This document shows positions 6,220 through 7,437 of a DNA stretch of 7,437 nt, piece after piece; position 1 is the first letter of the stretch; each line of letters starts with the position of its first letter. Below the pieces are notes generated by a model, which was not told the DNA's origin, searched no databases, and was given only the letters and a program-made list of their open reading frames with translations. Origin of the DNA: Deltaproteobacteria bacterium (lineage in GTDB: Bacteria > Desulfobacterota > Dissulfuribacteria > Dissulfuribacterales > UBA3076). The position numbers were made by a program, and so were the translations under genes. Where the stretch lies: assembly GCA_030618205.1 (NCBI GenBank), contig JAUXDR010000044.1:1-7437 (forward strand). Direction: 5' to 3'.

Positions 6220-7323
6220 CCTATCCACCTTTTTTTTGCTTACATCACGCAGGACTTGCTGAAGGTGCAGCCATTTTTTCAATACTCCCTCTGGATACTG
6301 GTGAAACGCATTGATATAGAGACCCATCCTCTGGGCATGGACTTCGTTTCTATAAAGCCAGAATAAATCCTCCTCGTTCATCTCGCCGTTTTCTTGCAGA
6401 TTCCCGGCCGTAATTGCAATATCATTTGCAACGCAATTCGCCTTCTTGAGCACCTGATCACACTTATCAAGTTCCGCTCGGCAAAATGATCGGGCATGGC
6501 AGCCGGAACATATATCGAGCATCTCGTTTCTCAGATCCTGCCACTCAGCCAGGGTCGCTCTGTGGCTGTTGGGTGCCAGAATCGGACCGAGTTTTGAAAG
6601 ATAGTTAATTACTCCTTTCTGACACTCTGCATGCCTTTCATCCGGTTCTTCCTTGCGGACACCAAAAAAGCCCCAGGATGTCAAGACCTTGTGATTTCCA
6701 TTACTCATATGACAGGTCGCGCAGGTTGGGCTTCTCCCTGTGAGCCCCTCGGCCCGGTAGATAGCCCCGTGTTTGGAGTTATAGTAAGATTCATATTGTG
6801 GATGATTGTCCACATGACACGGAAGACACGCCTCGGGCCTTTTTGCTTCATCCGGAGAAAACCTGTGCCTGGTATGGCAGGCATCACATTGCCCGCCGTT
6901 TTCCCCCATCGTGAGGTGGCATACGGCACACGACTTCCGGGCGATTTCCGGGGCTTTTTTCCACATCTTTTTCGCCATGTTGCCTGTGGTCAATGCCACC
7001 TCGCACGATGCGTGTTTTCCCTCCCTGAACTGTTTTGCCTGGCTGTCATGACACTTTTCGCATGTCGAGATGCTCGGTTTTTTGGCCATGGAGGAATCAT
7101 CGGATTTCGTGTGGGCATCACCATGACAGGTATCGCAGTCAAGGCCCTTACTGTACATCTTCGACCGCTTCCAATCAGCTACAAGGCCGGGATTTTGCTT
7201 CTCGTGACAGCAAATGCACGAATTCTGTTCAGCATAAGCAGGTGGCGCATGCACAGTTGCCAACAGAATTACTAGGATCGACAATCCGACCTTGACAGTA
7301 TTGTGCCGCGGTGCAAAAAGCAT
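6217..7323 (-). CDS. Secreted octahaem cytochrome c of the hydroxylamine oxidoreductase type
   Basis: The 368-residue product has a signal peptide (residues about 1-31, hydrophobic SILVILLATVHA, then PPAYA before EQ), so it is exported and gets covalent haem in the periplasm. Eight CxxCH motifs start at residues 36, 63, 88, 132, 146, 166, 201 and 272. The spacing and the segments CHTRHRFS, CLPCHVDNHPQYE, SKHGAIY and CHMSNGNHKV are those of the HAO-like multihaem family, where haem 4 is the active site in true HAO. Relatives oxidise hydroxylamine or hydrazine, or reduce nitrite or other small oxyanions; which applies here is not decidable. Extra cysteines occur at 107, 234, 281, 288 and 297. 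The start at 7323 is chosen because AAGGAAGGTG lies 8 bp upstream and the signal peptide begins directly; upstream in-frame ATGs at 7344 and 7425 lack this, and 7425 would overlap the preceding gene. It heads the methyltransferase-receptor part of the operon. Confidence 0.9.
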   Translation of the reverse strand: MLFAPRHNTVKVGLSILVILLATVHAPPAYAEQNSCICCHEKQNPGLVADWKRSKMYSKGLDCDTCHGDAHTKSDDSSMAKKPSISTCEKCHDSQAKQFREGKHASCEVALTTGNMAKKMWKKAPEIARKSCAVCHLTMGENGGQCDACHTRHRFSPDEAKRPEACLPCHVDNHPQYESYYNSKHGAIYRAEGLTGRSPTCATCHMSNGNHKVLTSWGFFGVRKEEPDERHAECQKGVINYLSKLGPILAPNSHRATLAEWQDLRNEMLDICSGCHARSFCRAELDKCDQVLKKANCVANDIAITAGNLQENGEMNEEDLFWLYRNEVHAQRMGLYINAFHQYPEGVLKKWLHLQQVLRDVSKKKVDR

Positions 7324-7340
7324 GAAGGTCACCTTCCTTT
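7313..7340 (-). promoter_or_regulatory. Ribosome binding site deciding the cytochrome start
   Basis: On the minus strand AAAGGAAGGTG occupies about 7330-7340, ending 7-8 bp before the ATG at 7321-7323. It is the strongest Shine-Dalgarno sequence near the gene's 5' end. The in-frame ATG at 7342-7344 has only AAGGA about 13 bp away, and the farthest ATG (7423-7425) lies inside the preceding open frame. This favours a 368-residue precursor over 375 or 402 residues. Confidence 0.55.
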
Positions 7341-7369
7341 GCATCAGATAGTCTTGTTCCTTGCAGCCA

Positions 7370-7437
7370 CTACTCTTTGTTTGCGTAATCGTTCCAGTCA
7401 AATGCTGTAAGCTTTTCAATCTCAAAGAGATCTTGCT
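7370..7437 (-). CDS. 3' end of an unidentified upstream gene (partial)
   Basis: The minus-strand frame entering at the window edge encodes 21 residues before a TAG stop at 7370-7372. It begins QDLFEIEKLTAF and ends DWNDYANKE. The charged, soluble-looking composition and normal codon choice suggest a real protein C-terminus, not chance. Its stop lies 46 bp before the cytochrome ATG at 7323, closely matching the 48- and 52-bp gaps of the following genes, so it is probably an earlier member of the same operon. The product cannot be identified from 21 residues. If this gene is real, the long alternative cytochrome start at 7425 is very unlikely. Confidence 0.5.
   Translation of the reverse strand, partial: QDLFEIEKLTAFDWNDYANKE

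Noticed and set aside
6217..7323. Selenocysteine (in-frame TGA) in the cytochrome
   Set aside because: The frame has no internal TGA; the candidate position is a TGC cysteine codon.
7324..7425. N-terminal extension of the cytochrome to a 402-residue product
   Set aside because: The extra 34 residues precede the signal peptide, lack a ribosome binding site at the far ATG, and overlap the end of the preceding gene.
1..7437. CRISPR array, tRNA, rRNA or intact insertion sequence
   Set aside because: No regularly spaced identical repeats, no cloverleaf or rRNA signature, and no transposase gene or paired terminal repeats were seen.

Overview
The window looks like chromosomal DNA of an anaerobic, cytochrome-rich bacterium, most likely a Desulfobacterota-type (sulfate- or metal-reducing) organism. 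The basis is an eight-haem c-type cytochrome of the hydroxylamine oxidoreductase (HAO) type encoded beside a TonB-dependent receptor, next to a toxin-antitoxin pair and an AAA/DUF4143 ATPase. The taxonomic call is inference; no rRNA or other marker is present. Every supported gene is on the minus strand.

Right half (about 3180-7437): one probable operon, transcribed right to left. It begins with the last 21 codons of an unidentified gene cut by the window edge (stop at 7370-7372). Next come a secreted octahaem cytochrome (6217-7323), a class I SAM-dependent methyltransferase (5359-6168) and a 708-residue TonB-dependent outer-membrane receptor (3180-5306). The three gaps are 46, 48 and 52 bp, and each gene has a good Shine-Dalgarno sequence, so co-transcription is likely. 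A reasonable reading is that the receptor imports a scarce ligand (metal chelate, corrinoid or haem-like compound), the cytochrome carries out periplasmic multi-electron redox chemistry, and the methyltransferase modifies a small molecule. The substrate cannot be read from the sequence.

Left half (1-3179): an accessory-looking stretch. It holds a Phd/YefM-type antitoxin and PIN-domain toxin (2156-2828, overlapping by 23 bp) with a candidate operator made of two TGTACA sites. It also holds a short relic of a different TonB-receptor plug domain (around 1816-1980), a degenerate GC-rich direct repeat beside that relic, and an intact ATPase with AAA and DUF4143 domains (417-1736). The ATPase has a consensus -10 box placed so that transcription would start at or next to its ATG, suggesting a leaderless mRNA. 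Positions 1-416 and 2893-3179 contain no gene I can support, only small inverted repeats.

The most interesting items are the cytochrome-methyltransferase-TonB receptor operon with the unusual extra cysteines of its cytochrome, and the TonB plug relic in the gap between the ATPase and the toxin-antitoxin pair.
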